A DNA stretch of 64,000 nt. Source: Hysterangium stoloniferum (Eukaryota; Basidiomycota; Agaricomycetes; Hysterangiales; Hysterangiaceae). The notes under the pieces are model-generated. The model searched no databases. It saw only the letters and a list, made by a program, of their open reading frames with translations, and had not been told where the DNA came from. Made by a program: the position numbers and the translations under genes. Below are positions 1-11,308 of this stretch, in pieces. Every line of letters begins with the position of its first letter. Position 1 is the stretch's first letter. Location of the stretch: positions 1 to 64,000 of the forward strand of contig WHVD01000201.1 of NCBI GenBank assembly GCA_015178975.1, given 5' to 3'.

Positions 1-1865
1 AAAACATTTCTTGGGAGAGAGAGTGATACCAGCCGAAGCGATAGCGCCAAGCACCTGATTCAGGTGAAGCAAATGATCATCCCAGTTCTTAGAGAATATG
101 ACTATGTCATCAATGTAGACTAGACGAAAAAATCCACAAGTAGGGTGCTAAGACTGTTTGCATGATGCGCTGAAATGTGGAGGGGCCATTTCTGAGCCCG
201 AACGGCATCCTTTTAAATTGCCACAGCCCTCTATGAGATCTAAAGGCTGTTTTGGCTTATCGTCCTCCAACATTTCTAATTGAGTAAACCCAGCTAGTGC
301 ATCGAAAGAAGAAAGAACATTTGATCCCAACAGTGCCTGCATGATCTCCGATTGACATGGTAAAGGGAATTCATCTGGAACAGTGAGATGATTAAGTTTC
401 CGATAGTCGATGACCACCCGTGGTTTACCATTGCAATATACTACAAAGGCTGGCGCCCCCAGGGGCTTTTAGATGGCTCAATGACACCCTGTTTGAACCA
501 GGTATCCATTTGCTCGTCTATAACTCTCCTATTGGCAGGGGACGAAGGGAACATAGGCATGGATATGGGCTGGGCGCCCTCTTTCAAGGGGACAGGGACT
601 CTACATTCCACTTGCCCTAACCATCCGTCGACTCCAAAAGCCTTAACGTTCTCAGTCAAAACTGATCTGAGACGTGGCAGGACCTCCGTTGGTATATCCG
701 GTCCCAAATTGACTAACTTGTGAAGATCCTCTGAGGCAAAGTTCTCATTATCAGCCACTGCAGCCATCTTAGGACCAGGCGGTTCGAAATCGTCTGCAAT
801 CTCTGGTTCAACAGGTGGCTTAGGCCTTTCTGAGGTGACTTGACGGTCCTCCTCAAGTTGAGAGAGACTTTCGATAAGGTGTGCGATCTTGGTCGCGCCT
901 GCTACCATTAAACCTTTCTCCTCGAGTGACCTGGGCTTGTGAGCCCAACGAGCAGGGTCATGAATTATCCCTATTGTCTCCCCTCGTCGGATAGTCTTAG
1001 GGGTTAGCGATGGATTGGCTAAAGGTACTGCCGCACTATTCCTTGAAATTGCCGTGATTGGTGTGGCTAATATAGAACCGTCCTCGTTTTGCAGTACAAT
1101 TCCTTCAACAATCCATTCCTTGCCCTTTAGATCTTCAACAAAAATAGGCACTAGTCTGGCTGACTCTGGATCGATAGTGCAATCCTCCAAGGCTCGCGCG
1201 ACTCTTTCAGTACGCACACCTTTATCGGGGAGAGAGGTGAGTTTGGATGACTCCTTCTCATGCTTCCCGAAAGGGGCCTTATTGACGGTGAAGGTCAAAG
1301 GTTGAGGTTCCTTAGAAGAACTGGCTGGAATAAAACCCTGTCGTCCCGGGAGAATAAGTCTAGATCCCAACGGCTGATCTCTTAGAGTACCAATTTCATA
1401 ATTAATATGGAAGTCTTCTCCCAAAAGAATTGGCACCGTCATTCCTCTAACGACATAAGTTTCTGCCGCGAACTTCAGTAACGTTCCACTGTCGTCCTCC
1501 AGGTAAATGGGAATATTAACATATCCGATAACCTTAGCGTTACCCGTGAGCTGGATTAGACGTAACTTGAGTCCTTGTTTCAACTTATATATGCCCTGCA
1601 GCTCCTTGTAGAATTCCTCCGATATAAGGGAAAGATCTGCTCCCGTGTCCATTCGAATTTTAACGTGCTCGGGTGAATCGGGAGTCCCTACATGACCGAA
1701 AACATGGAGCGCTGCAACTCCTATGCTAGAGTAACCACTGGGAGGATCCCGTTTTCGATAAAGGATTGTAGTATCCTCCTTCATCAGACGACTGGGATGA
1801 GGGTATTGGATTCGAGGCCTCTTACTTTCCTTGCGCAGGGACAAGATTACGTTCCTGCGTTCACT
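1..1865 (-). pseudogene. pol: Ty3/gypsy pol (protease and reverse transcriptase), 3' part outside window
   Basis: This is the pol region of minus-strand element 1. The frame from 1844 to 441 holds a retropepsin-type aspartic protease with the active-site string RMDTGADLSLIS, about 65 residues into the frame, then a linker and the start of the reverse transcriptase (around WFKQGVIEPSKSPWG). At the C run 456-460 (a G run on the coding strand) the frame breaks: one missing base would explain why the RT continues in another frame with VVIDYRKLNHL at 417-385. A further shift near 235 leads to the YIDDIV catalytic motif near 100-120. RNase H and integrase must lie left of the window. The copy is therefore inactive as read. 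Upstream it is separated from gag only by one in-frame TGA at 1866-1868. Confidence 0.9.
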
Positions 1866-4205
1866 TCAGCAAGGAACATGCTTCGAAGGGGAATCCAATA
1901 CTGGATCATCGTCGCTGTCCTCCGAATCCGAATTCTCGTACGGTAGTAAATGGGGGGGGTTCCCGGGATCAAACGGGAACGTGTCAACATCAGCTCCAGG
2001 CGAACAGAGCGAATTCGAACTGATTTGTTCGTGAGAATCTCCAGTCTGACAGTAGTCCTCGGTCAGGCCTTCAAGGTCCTGCCGATGAGCACTCAGCCGG
2101 TCTCCTTTTTCGAAGAAATGTGCGGCGAGTATGGATACGTAAGCTTCAGACTGAAGAGCTTCACCAGTCGTTCGATTTTCCTCCCTCACTAATTTGTCTT
2201 CGACATGGGGCGAATAAATGGAAACAAAAGTCAATTCGTCATCAGAGTTATTTACTTGTCCTTGTATAGATAGTCCATGAACCGCTTCATATAACCTTTG
2301 CTCCTCAGCTTCCTCCAACATATCCTGTGCGGAGCATTTGTTGATAGAGACATAATGAGACATTTTGCCAGCTTGAGGGCAGTCTATCTTAAAATGCTCC
2401 GGACTTCTGCATATCCAACATTCCTTGGTGGGTTTGACCGAACTCCTCTTGTTACTCCTCTCGAAGAACATTTTTCCGTGACGCTTTCCCTGTTTTGGAT
2501 CAGCGACGTCTGGAACGGTCCTTCTCGTCGAGCCTCTCTCGTTAGTCTCACTAACGAGAATATGGTTAGGTGAAGAGGAGTCGCCGGTGACTCTAAAATC
2601 CAATTCTTGACCCTCCGATAACATTACGCGCGGTTTCTGGAACCTGTAACATTCCCGGTGTGTTTGGACCCAAGCGTTAATCAGAGCTTCTTGCAGGTTA
2701 TTAGCATAAGTCTGTAAACTCATGATATTATCGATGGGTTGTCCTTGAAGAAGGTAGAGCCATTCCGTAGGCAGTGTGAGAATGAGTCTGCGTGTCTCAT
2801 CCCCTCTGTCCTGGTGGAACCCGTACAGGAAACGATAAAGTTTAACTCTCCGTTGGATATAGTGGACGGGTGTCTCACGATCGTGACCAGCCTGTCGAAA
2901 TTTCATAGCTTCCCATTCTAAGGCTAAGGATTCACGCCAACGAGTTCCGAGCAATCCTTCGACGATACCCCAAAGAAACGACCCATGAGATTGACTGAAT
3001 TCAGTACGATGCTCACGGTCTAAGGTGCTCCACCAGACCTTAGCGTGCCCCTTGAGTCGTCTTGGCAGAGCAACTCCTAAGATCGCACTCATAGAGTCTG
3101 ATATCTCCGCAAGACTCATGATATCCATGATATAGTCCAGGGCTTCGGATTGAGCTCCATCGTATTCAGGGAGATCAGACCATTTGATCTTAAGGTCGTT
3201 GGTGTTAAGAGTGACCTTCTTGTCCTTAGGTAAGTCATCAATAAGCGCGCTAGCTCGAGACCGCATCGGAGTTCGAAAAGGGGTATTAGGCACTCCATTG
3301 TGGCGTTCCCCATGTCCTGAGTTCCCTCCCCGGTCTGAAGTATTCGAACTCCCAGATGAATCGCTAGGGGGTCCTCCTGATGGCAAGAAAGGGTTTGAAG
3401 TGATCGGTAGAGAATGGTGGGGACCGTCTGGATTAAGTGATCCTCGACCAGCAACTGGGCCAGCTATGCCCTCCATGAATGCCGTGGAGAAGGACAGTCG
3501 ACCCTTGTTGGCGACTGATCGGTTTCTGAGAGTGGTCACTTCATCCCTGAAGTTAGGGCTGTTGGAGACTCCCTCAAATGCGATGCGAGAGCGGTGATCT
3601 CCCTGGAGAGACGTTAGGCCCGGTTCCATTGCGATTTGTCTCTCGATCTCCGTCGCGTTCAGAAGTCGACACGGCTGGGGTTGATGGAAGGGAGCACAGA
3701 CCTCAATCCTCTTCTCCTGAAGGCGTTCTATCACTTGCGTCCTCAAGTCCAGTGGAAAATCCTCCAATATTACGGGACAGTTGAGAGAATGCAGAAAACG
3801 AGTATCAGGGGACCCGTTTAAGTTGCGAACGAACGAATTGGTCGTGGAGATAGGCGAATCAGGGACCTGGATTGAGTCGTTATAGGGGAGGAGTACCTCT
3901 AAAACCATCTTATCAAGTCTTCTTTGGTTTCGCTTCAACCGACCTCTTAAAGTGAGGTATGCCAGCAATAGATTTGGTGTGACTCCATTGAGAGACTCCT
4001 CCAACATACGGATGTACATGTACTGGTAGTCAACCTTAGGCACAACATGATCTCCGCCAAGCAGGACATGCAGGATCTGCAACACATCATCATGCGTACG
4101 AAGTGCTTCAAGGAACAGAGAAAACACCTCCTGCTTGAGAATTCTTCTTCCTCCTTCCATAGTAGTCGTCACCTCGTTCGACCATTCAGGAATCGATTGG
4201 GTCAA
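1866..4205 (-). CDS. gag: Ty3/gypsy gag-like polyprotein with CCHC zinc knuckle
   Basis: This long frame of about 779 codons lies directly upstream of pol in element 1. It carries a retrotransposon gag core in the middle (a tryptophan-rich stretch with VWWSTLDREHR and YIQRRVKLYRFL), then a zinc knuckle CWICRSPEHFKIDC (C-x2-C-x4-H-x4-C) at about residues 596-609, and a very acidic tail (ENSDSEDSDDDP). The product would be the structural particle protein that packages element RNA. It ends in TGA at 1866-1868, in the same frame as pol. The start is unclear: no good ATG opens the frame, and it overlaps out of frame with the upstream frame ending at 4208. The two were probably one gag before a frameshift, or are joined by frameshifting. 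Confidence 0.8.
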   Translation of the reverse strand: MTQSIPEWSNEVTTTMEGGRRILKQEVFSLFLEALRTHDDVLQILHVLLGGDHVVPKVDYQYMYIRMLEESLNGVTPNLLLAYLTLRGRLKRNQRRLDKMVLEVLLPYNDSIQVPDSPISTTNSFVRNLNGSPDTRFLHSLNCPVILEDFPLDLRTQVIERLQEKRIEVCAPFHQPQPCRLLNATEIERQIAMEPGLTSLQGDHRSRIAFEGVSNSPNFRDEVTTLRNRSVANKGRLSFSTAFMEGIAGPVAGRGSLNPDGPHHSLPITSNPFLPSGGPPSDSSGSSNTSDRGGNSGHGERHNGVPNTPFRTPMRSRASALIDDLPKDKKVTLNTNDLKIKWSDLPEYDGAQSEALDYIMDIMSLAEISDSMSAILGVALPRRLKGHAKVWWSTLDREHRTEFSQSHGSFLWGIVEGLLGTRWRESLALEWEAMKFRQAGHDRETPVHYIQRRVKLYRFLYGFHQDRGDETRRLILTLPTEWLYLLQGQPIDNIMSLQTYANNLQEALINAWVQTHRECYRFQKPRVMLSEGQELDFRVTGDSSSPNHILVSETNERGSTRRTVPDVADPKQGKRHGKMFFERSNKRSSVKPTKECWICRSPEHFKIDCPQAGKMSHYVSINKCSAQDMLEEAEEQRLYEAVHGLSIQGQVNNSDDELTFVSIYSPHVEDKLVREENRTTGEALQSEAYVSILAAHFFEKGDRLSAHRQDLEGLTEDYCQTGDSHEQISSNSLCSPGADVDTFPFDPGNPPHLLPYENSDSEDSDDDPVLDSPSKHVPC

Positions 4206-4207
4206 AT

Positions 4208-4804
4208 CTAAAGGTTCCCTGGTCGCGTGAATAAATCCCGCGCCGATAAAATCGCTTGATAACGCCCTAACCAGACTGCTACAGTCTCCAGTAGAATAGG
4301 GTAATCCGTACTGTACTCCTCCACGAAGGGGGTAACCTGATCCTCAGGGATTTGATCAGTGTAGTACATATCCCATTTGTAATCGATGGGCTGGGCGTAA
4401 ACCATATGACCTCCGAGGAACTGCTTAAGGATGACCTGTCTCGGAGGGAATCTGAGAACAGGTGTGGGTGCTCGATTAGACTCAACGTTAACTCCAGGGG
4501 TGTCCAACTGCTCGAGTAATGAGCATTCCTCAGGTGGATCGGGGGGAATGTTCATTGACAATCCAGCTACTACTCTGGGGGAATCCTCTGGAGGAGGTGA
4601 TCCTGGAGGAAGCTGGGGAATGTTCGTAGACGATCCAGCTACTACTCCGGGGGAATCCTCCGGAGGAGCTGATCCTTGAAAAGTCGACGAAGACTTCCTC
4701 AGGGTGACATTACGGGGTGGTTCTAGGTTAAAGGATTTTTGACGAGGCATGGAGCTACCCAGCATTGATGAAGGCCTAGATGTTTGATTCTTGCCCGTAG
4801 TCAT
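4208..4804 (-). CDS. N-terminal gag segment of element 1
   Basis: This is a 198-codon frame starting with ATG at 4804, 76 nt inside the end of the 5' LTR, so it is the first coding region of element 1. It contains a Pro/Ser-rich N-terminus with a repeated PPEDSP(G/R)VVAG block (residues about 45-85), then a more conserved part (PPRQVILKQFLGGHMVYAQPIDYKWD). The same segment occurs at 6280-6789 in the neighbouring element, so it is a genuine coding part of this retrotransposon family. The frame stops just before the main gag frame opens one base out of register at 4205. I infer a single gag in the ancestor. No known domain is recognised. Confidence 0.65.
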   Translation of the reverse strand: MTTGKNQTSRPSSMLGSSMPRQKSFNLEPPRNVTLRKSSSTFQGSAPPEDSPGVVAGSSTNIPQLPPGSPPPEDSPRVVAGLSMNIPPDPPEECSLLEQLDTPGVNVESNRAPTPVLRFPPRQVILKQFLGGHMVYAQPIDYKWDMYYTDQIPEDQVTPFVEEYSTDYPILLETVAVWLGRYQAILSARDLFTRPGNL

Positions 4805-4865
4805 TCGCGTGTTCAGGTCTTAGTAGTCAAATAATAAGTTTTTCCTCATAGGAAAAGAACGGTCC

Positions 4866-4879
4866 GGCCTGGATCACCA
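4866..4879 (-). promoter_or_regulatory. Primer-binding site of element 1
   Basis: On the minus strand the LTR ends in CTTCACA, then one spacer base, then TGGTGATCCAGGCC. A TGG start immediately after the LTR is what a primer-binding site complementary to a tRNA 3' CCA end looks like. The same string (with GGGCC) follows the LTR of element 2 at 6853-6866. The tRNA used was not identified. Confidence 0.6.
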
Positions 4880-4880
4880 C

Positions 4881-5525
4881 TGTGAAGAGTCGATAGATTC
4901 TGACCGTTCGATATACGAAGAATAGTGTCTATTCAACTACTATTAGCAGATATTGACCGTACAGTACAATATCGTAGATTACCAGACAAGCTGTGCTAGT
5001 AAGAAGACACGCTATGCGTCACAAGAGCAACTGTACAGTTGCTCTTGATGGCTAGAATGAATGAATGAAAGAGTTGACCTTCACGGTACAACTCCTAGCT
5101 AGATGTAGAATAGATAATCAACGCGAAGCTGAATATCTAGAGTAAAGAAATAATAGCGCGAGTCGACTATAATGTCAACTAGCGCAAAGACCTTAGATTG
5201 GAACTTGACCTTCACGGTTCGAGTCCAAAGTACGTTAGTATGCAAGAGAATACTACCTTTAAGGGTAGTTGAAACGTTCCCCTTGACACCTCTCGCTATT
5301 CGACGTCTGGGTCGTTTACGAGGTGGTGTCTGCTGGGTAAAAGTTGTCTGTCTCTTTTGGCGCCGAGAGCACCCATACGTATACACAAAGCTTCGAACTA
5401 CAAAATCAAGGTGCGCTCGAAATATAGAAAGAATATAAAGAAAGAAAATAAAAGGTAAATAATAAAGTACTATAATCCAGTTATTATTCCTTAGTCCAGG
5501 TATGCATATATGCATACCCTTTACA
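4881..5525 (-). mobile_element. LTR family 1, 5' LTR of element 1
   Basis: This is a 645-bp LTR read on the minus strand as TGTAAAGG...CTTCACA, placed directly before the primer-binding site and gag of element 1. Close to its start is the perfect palindrome GTATGCATATATGCATAC. It is over 90 percent alike by eye to the copies at 8505-9148 and 14123-14768. Its outer flank CCCTC (5526-5530) should recur left of the window beside the 3' LTR if this insertion is intact. Confidence 0.9.
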
Positions 5526-6867
5526 CCCTCAGTGAATGCAGTAGAGAAAGATGGTCGACCCCTGTTGGTGACTGATCGATTCCTAGTCGCAGCTTGTTGA
5601 TCACTGATGTTAGAATTACTCGGAATTCATTCGAACGCGACGCGAGAATGGTGAATTCCCTGATGGGGGGTAGGGCTAGGTTCCATTGTGATGCCTCTCT
5701 TGATTTCAGCTGTATTCAAAGGTCAACGAGGTTGAGGTTGATAGAGGGGAGTGCAGATTTCCATTCCCTTTTCCTGAAGACATTCTGCAACTTGCGTCCT
5801 CATATCCAATGGGAAGTCTTGCAAAATAATGGAACGATTGAGCGAACGAAGGAAATGAGTGTCAGGAGACCCATTCAGGGTACAAACAAATGAACTGGTT
5901 GTGGAGATGGGCGAATCGGGTACCTGGATGGAATCACCATAAGGGTAGAGCACTTCCAAAACCATCTTATCAAGTCTCCTCTGATTTCACCTTAACTGAC
6001 CCCTTAAGGTAAAATACACAAATGAAGAATTCTGAGTGATCCCATTAAGAGACTCCTCCAACATCCGGATGTATATATACTGGTAGTCAACTTAGGGACA
6101 ATGTGATCCCCACTGAGCAGGACGTGAATGATTTGCAACACGTCATCGTGTGTGCAGAGTGCTTCAAGAAATAAAGAGAACACTTCTTGCTTAAGAATCG
6201 TCCTTCCTTCTTCCATAACAGAAGTAACCTCACTCGACCATTCGGGAATCGAGCGGGTCAGATCCTCAAGGGTTCCAGGTCACGTGAATAGATCTTGCGC
6301 CGATAAAATGGCCTGATAACGACCTAACCAGACTGCTACAGTCGCCGGTAGAAGAGGGTAATCCGAATTGTACTCCTCCACGAAGGGAGTAACCTGATCC
6401 GCAGGGATTCGATCGGCGTAGTACACTTCCCATTGTAAATCAATGGGTTGAGCATAAATCATATGACCCCCAAAGAATTGCTTAAGGATGACCTGTCTAG
6501 GTGGGAATGAGAGAACGGGTTCGGGAGCACGGGTAGTCTCGACGTTAGCTCCTGGAATGTTCAACTGCTCAGTTGGTGGATGTTCTTCTCGTGGACTTGG
6601 AGGGGCTTCCATTGACAGTCCAGCTGCTGCTCTGCAAGGACTCCCAGGAAGAACTGGTTTTTGAAAAGTCAACGAAGACTTCCTCATGGTGACATTATGG
6701 GGTGGTTCCAGACTTGCAGGTCTTTGACGAGGTTTTGAATTACTCGGGGTCATCGAAGGTCTCGATGTTTGGTTCTTGCCAGTAGTCATTTATGTGCTTA
6801 GAAGCTTATAGTCATAAGATATCGTTTTTTCTTCATAGGGAAAGAGCGGTCTGGCCCGGATCACCAC
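5526..6867 (-). pseudogene. Gag remnant of a second, related Ty3/gypsy element
   Basis: Blocks at 5526-5965, 6004-6216 and 6280-6789 match the gag of element 1 at 3471-3920, 3950-4170 and 4250-4804, in the same order and strand. The frame is broken by several indels and stops, for example just after DLFT at 6280. Element 1 was inserted at 5525/5526, within this gag, so the downstream gag and pol of element 2 should lie left of the window. The N-terminal frame starts with the ATG at 6789, is 169 codons long and keeps the PPRQVILKQFFGGHM stretch. Confidence 0.8.
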
Positions 6868-7496
6868 TGTGAAGAGTGGTAGAAGTTCTAACCGTTCTAT
6901 ATACGAAGAATATCGACCGTTTAGGTATGATACCACAATGTATTGACTGTCTAAGTCTAATACAGGCTGAACGCATATTGACTGCTTAGTTCAATACGGT
7001 AGAGAGAAGTGGCTATCTAAAGTAAGTAGATAGCTAGAACAAATAAGTAGAATCAACTGTCAAGTGCGATTCTGAATGACTGCTCGAGTGCAAAGTAGAG
7101 TAACTAGAGAGTCGGATAATAGAGTAGCGTGGATGTAGTCCATGCAGGTTGAGATAAGGATTGAGTTTCGACTGGTACAGTTCGAAACTCAGATTGAGTA
7201 GATAGCTAAAGCCCGTCTGTGATGGTCGAGACGATACACCAATCACAACTTACAGGACACTAACAGGTGTCTGGGTAAGTCGTGGTTGCGGTGTAAAAGT
7301 GTCTGAGTTCTAAACTACGGGCGCTAGAATACATAAGTCTGGCGTGTGTGTGCCCACAAGAGTCAATGTACTGCATACATAGGTCGTCGAACTAATTATA
7401 GATATTTTAAAAGAGAGAAAACAGAAATAATAAAGGAAATATAGTAAGAGCTCATCCGACTATATTTCCTGAGTGTATTTCACCATACCTCTCACA
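6868..7496 (-). mobile_element. LTR family 2, 5' LTR of element 2
   Basis: This 629-bp LTR reads on the minus strand TGTGAGAGGTATGG...CTCTTCACA, followed by the same primer-binding site as element 1. The last 60 bp resemble family 1, but the first part is different. It is the reference for the family 2 copies at 11367, 15053 and 15251. Its right end (7496/7497) cuts into the chromovirus pol that follows. Confidence 0.85.
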
Positions 7497-7666
7497 CACC
7501 ACGATGGGTTAATGACTACTGGGAGCTCAACAAGAATACCATCCGGGACAATTATCCGCTGCCTTGGGTTGATGACATTCTGGCCAACTGTGGATGGAGT
7601 GTGATCTTCGGTAAATTAGATATGACAAACTCCTTTTTTCAGACCAGAGTGCACCCTGAAGACATC

Positions 7667-8097
7667 TGTCACAACCATCACAAGTCACAATACTGTCACA
7701 AATATTCAAAGGTAACTTTCGACAACTCTTTGACTCATCAAATTCAACTTGACAAACCTGAACATTATTCAACACCATTGAATCTCTTTTGACATGTCTC
7801 ATTTTGACATCATGTATGATTTCATTATTAGTTCATAACATAGTCATAACGAAACGAAGAAAAGCATAAAAGGGCTACAAAAGGAGCAAGGGAAGTCAGT
7901 TGAAATATTTGTAAATTAGTGATACTAGTAATCTATCTTGTCGTAACTTCTTTGACAAATACTTCTGTGAGTTCTCGCGACTGGTAATAGCCTCTTACTT
8001 CATCAACAGGGTGAATATATACTTCATCAAACGAGGCTTTTGAGTTCCATCAGTAGAATATTATTCGACTTTATTGAAGAAATATCAATTCGTGACA
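7667..8097. mobile_element. Solo LTR (TGTCAC...GTGACA) in the RT
   Basis: A 431-bp insertion splits the reverse transcriptase. It begins TGTCAC, ends GTGACA, and is flanked by a perfect 5-bp target duplication ACATC (7662-7666 and 8098-8102). The RT reading frame resumes exactly after one copy of the duplication. It contains a TATA-like GCATAAAAGGGC near 7865. No other copy of this family was seen in the window. Confidence 0.9.
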
Positions 8098-8504
8098 ACA
8101 TCCACCTGACAGCCGTACGCACTCCTTGGGGATTATACAAGTGGACCATCATGCCAATGGGAGGGTGCAATGCACCATCCACACACCAATGGCATATGAC
8201 AGATGTGCTACGTCACTTACTTGGCAAAATTTGTCATGTATACCTGGACGACATCATTATATAATCGAAGACACTGGAGGAACATGAAAACAATGTGAGA
8301 GAAGTACTACAGGCACTGTGTGTGGCCAAGTTATATTGCAACCCGGACAAATCTGTCCTTTTTGCTACAGAGCTCTCCTTCCTGAGACACCACATCTCCC
8401 CAGAGGGTATCCATCCCGATGCCCAGAAAACAGAATGCATCACCAACTGGCCCCAGCCGACCACAGCCACGAATGTCCGGGGCTTCCTGGGACTCACCCG
8501 TTAT

Positions 8505-9148
8505 TGTGAAGAGTCGATAGATTCTGACTGTTCGATATACGAAGAATAGTGTTTATTCAACTACTATTAGCAGGTATTGACCGTACAGTACAATACCGTA
8601 GATTACTAGACAAGCAGTACTAGTAAGAAGACACGCTATGCGTCACAAGAGCAACTGTACAGTTGCTCTTGACGGCTAGAATGAAAGAATGAAAGAGTTG
8701 ACCTTCACGGTACAACTCGTAGCTAGATGTAAAATAGATAATCAACGTGAAGCTGAATATCTAGAGTAAAGAGATAATAGCGCGAGTCGACTATAATGTC
8801 GACTAGCGCAAAGACCTTAGAGTGGAACTCGACCTTCACGGTTCGAGTCCAAAGTACGTTAGTATGCGAGAGAATACTACCTTTATAGGTAGTTGAGACG
8901 TTACCCTTGACACCTCTCGCTATTCGACATCTGGGTCGTTTACGAGGTGGTGTCTGCTGGGTAAAAAGTGTCTGTCGTTTTGGCGCCGAGAGTGCCCATA
9001 CATATACACAAAGCTTCGAACTACAAAATAAAGGTATGCTCGAAATATAGAAAGAATGTAAAGAAAGAAAATAAAAGATAAATAATAAAGTACTATAATC
9101 CAACTATTATTCCTTAGTCCAATTATGCATATATGCATACCCTTTACA
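8505..9148 (-). mobile_element. Solo LTR family 1 between RT and RNase H
   Basis: This is a 644-bp family 1 LTR with a perfect target duplication GTTAT (8500-8504 and 9149-9153). The pol frame reads through if the LTR and one duplication are ignored (GLTRY then ISAFLPALAEHT). The palindrome at its U3 end carries one change compared with the copy at 4881. Confidence 0.93.
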
Positions 9149-11294
9149 GTTATATTTCAGCATTCCTCCCTGCCTTGGCTGAACACACCAGTGTCCTCAC
9201 CCCCCTAACGATGAAAGAGTGTGACTGTCAATTCCCAATGTGGACTCTGGAACACCAGCAGGCCTTCAATGCCATTAAGTGTTTGGTCACTGGTACAGAC
9301 TGCCTCACAGTCATCAACTATGATGACCCAACAGGCAAGATATTATTAACCACTGATGCCAGTGATTGAGGCACTGGTTATGTGCTTAGCTTTGGCAAGG
9401 ATTGGGCCACCACCCAACTGGTTGCTTACCACTCATGCCAGTTGAACCAGGCTGAACGCAACTATCCAGTCCACAAGAAGGAACTGTTAGCAATCATCAA
9501 GGCTATCAAGAAGTGGTGTACCAGTCTCTTAGGGTGCTATTTTGAAGTTTACACAGACCACTGCACACTGGAATACTTCCAGTCACAGAAGGAGATGTCC
9601 CACCGACAGATGTGCTGGTCCATGTACCTTGCGGATTTGAATTTCAATATCATATATATCTGAGGGGAAGATAACACAGTTGCCAATGCCCTATCTCACA
9701 TGCCTGACTGTGACACCAATGCCATGCACACTGCCTGCGCATTAGCACACACCCGATCCCCAAAGAAGAACATTGTGGGCGGGATGCTTACCATCACTAC
9801 TGACCCTGCCCTCCTGGACACAATCCGGCAGAGATAACTCCATGACGATTTATGTAAACAACTCGACAGCGATGTCACCACAGGCAGCATTGAAGGGGCA
9901 AGGAAGGAAGCTGGTCTCCTTTATGTTGGACACCGACTCGTCATCCCTCGTGACATCAAAATCTGTGAAATGTTGTACCATCTCGCACATGACACTCTGG
10001 GTTATTTAAGATTTGACAAGAGCTACAAATCCCTTCAGCACTCCTACTACTGGCCGAACATGAGGCGAGATTTAGAAACCGCATACATACCCTCATGCAC
10101 CGAATGTCAGAGGAATAAAGACCACACCAGCTGGCCTAGTGGTCCCTTACACCCTCTCTCTGTCCCCGATGGCCACTTTGATACTGTTGCCATTGACTTC
10201 ATTGGCCCTCTCCCTGAAGAACAGGGGAAAGATATGGTCATGACTATGATGGACACCCTGGGTGCAGACATCCGCCTGGCACCCATCCACTCTTCCTATT
10301 CAGCAGCACAAATCGCAGTCATGCTCTTTGACAAATGGTACTGTGAAAATGGGTTAATGCTTAATCTGGTGTCAGATCATGACCCACTCTTCACATCAGA
10401 ACTCTGGAAGGCACTACACAAACTCTCAGGTGTTAAATTGAAGATGTCCACTGCCTACCACCCACAAAGCGACGGCTCCAGTGAGTGGACCAACTGGACC
10501 CTCAACCAGCTGATTCAATATCACGTCGATATCAACCAGAAGGGATGGGTGGTACAACTCCCCTGAGTACGTTTTGCTATCATGAACACTATCAACACCT
10601 CCACAGGGTTCTCCCCATTCCAGCTAAAAACAGGATGCTCCCCATGACTTATCCCTCCACTCACACCATTACCCCTGGGTGTCACCCCCACTGAGGTGTC
10701 AGCACATGAGATCCTGCACTGCCTGGAGTTAGATGTCCAGGAAGCACAGGACAACCTCACTGCTGCCAAAATTCGTCAAGCCTATCATGCTAATGAACAC
10801 CGTGGTGCTGAAATTCCATACCAGGTCGGTGATCTAGTCATGCTATCTACTCCACACCCCCACTGGAACTACAAACAAAAAGGGAAGAAGTGGGTTGCAA
10901 AATTTATGCCCCATTTTGACGGCCCATATGAGATAACACATGCCTTCCCCAACAAATCAGTCTAGACCTTGTGAGTCCCCAACAATCCCACCTCATACCC
11001 AGGTTTCCACTCCAGCCTTCTCAAACCATTCATACCTAACGACACCTCCCTTTTTACCGATCGTGACCTCATCTGCCCGGGCATTGTAGTCACAGAAGAT
11101 GGCACTGAGGAGACACTCATCGATAGGATTGTTGATGCATGCTGGCATGGCTGTGGGGTCCAATATTTGGTATGCTGGGTGGGTTTTGGAAAAGACCATG
11201 ATGAATGGATGCCCCACAAGGCTCTTGAGGACACAGAAGTGCTGGACATTTGGGAAACGAGAATGGACTTGATGTTTGACTACATTAAGTTCTT

Positions 11295-11308
11295 AGAGGG
11301 GGGAGGAG
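11295..11308 (+). other. Polypurine tract of the chromovirus
   Basis: The all-purine run AGAGGGGGGAGGAG lies immediately before the TG that opens the LTR, the expected place for plus-strand priming. The pol stop codon overlaps the LTR start. Confidence 0.75.
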
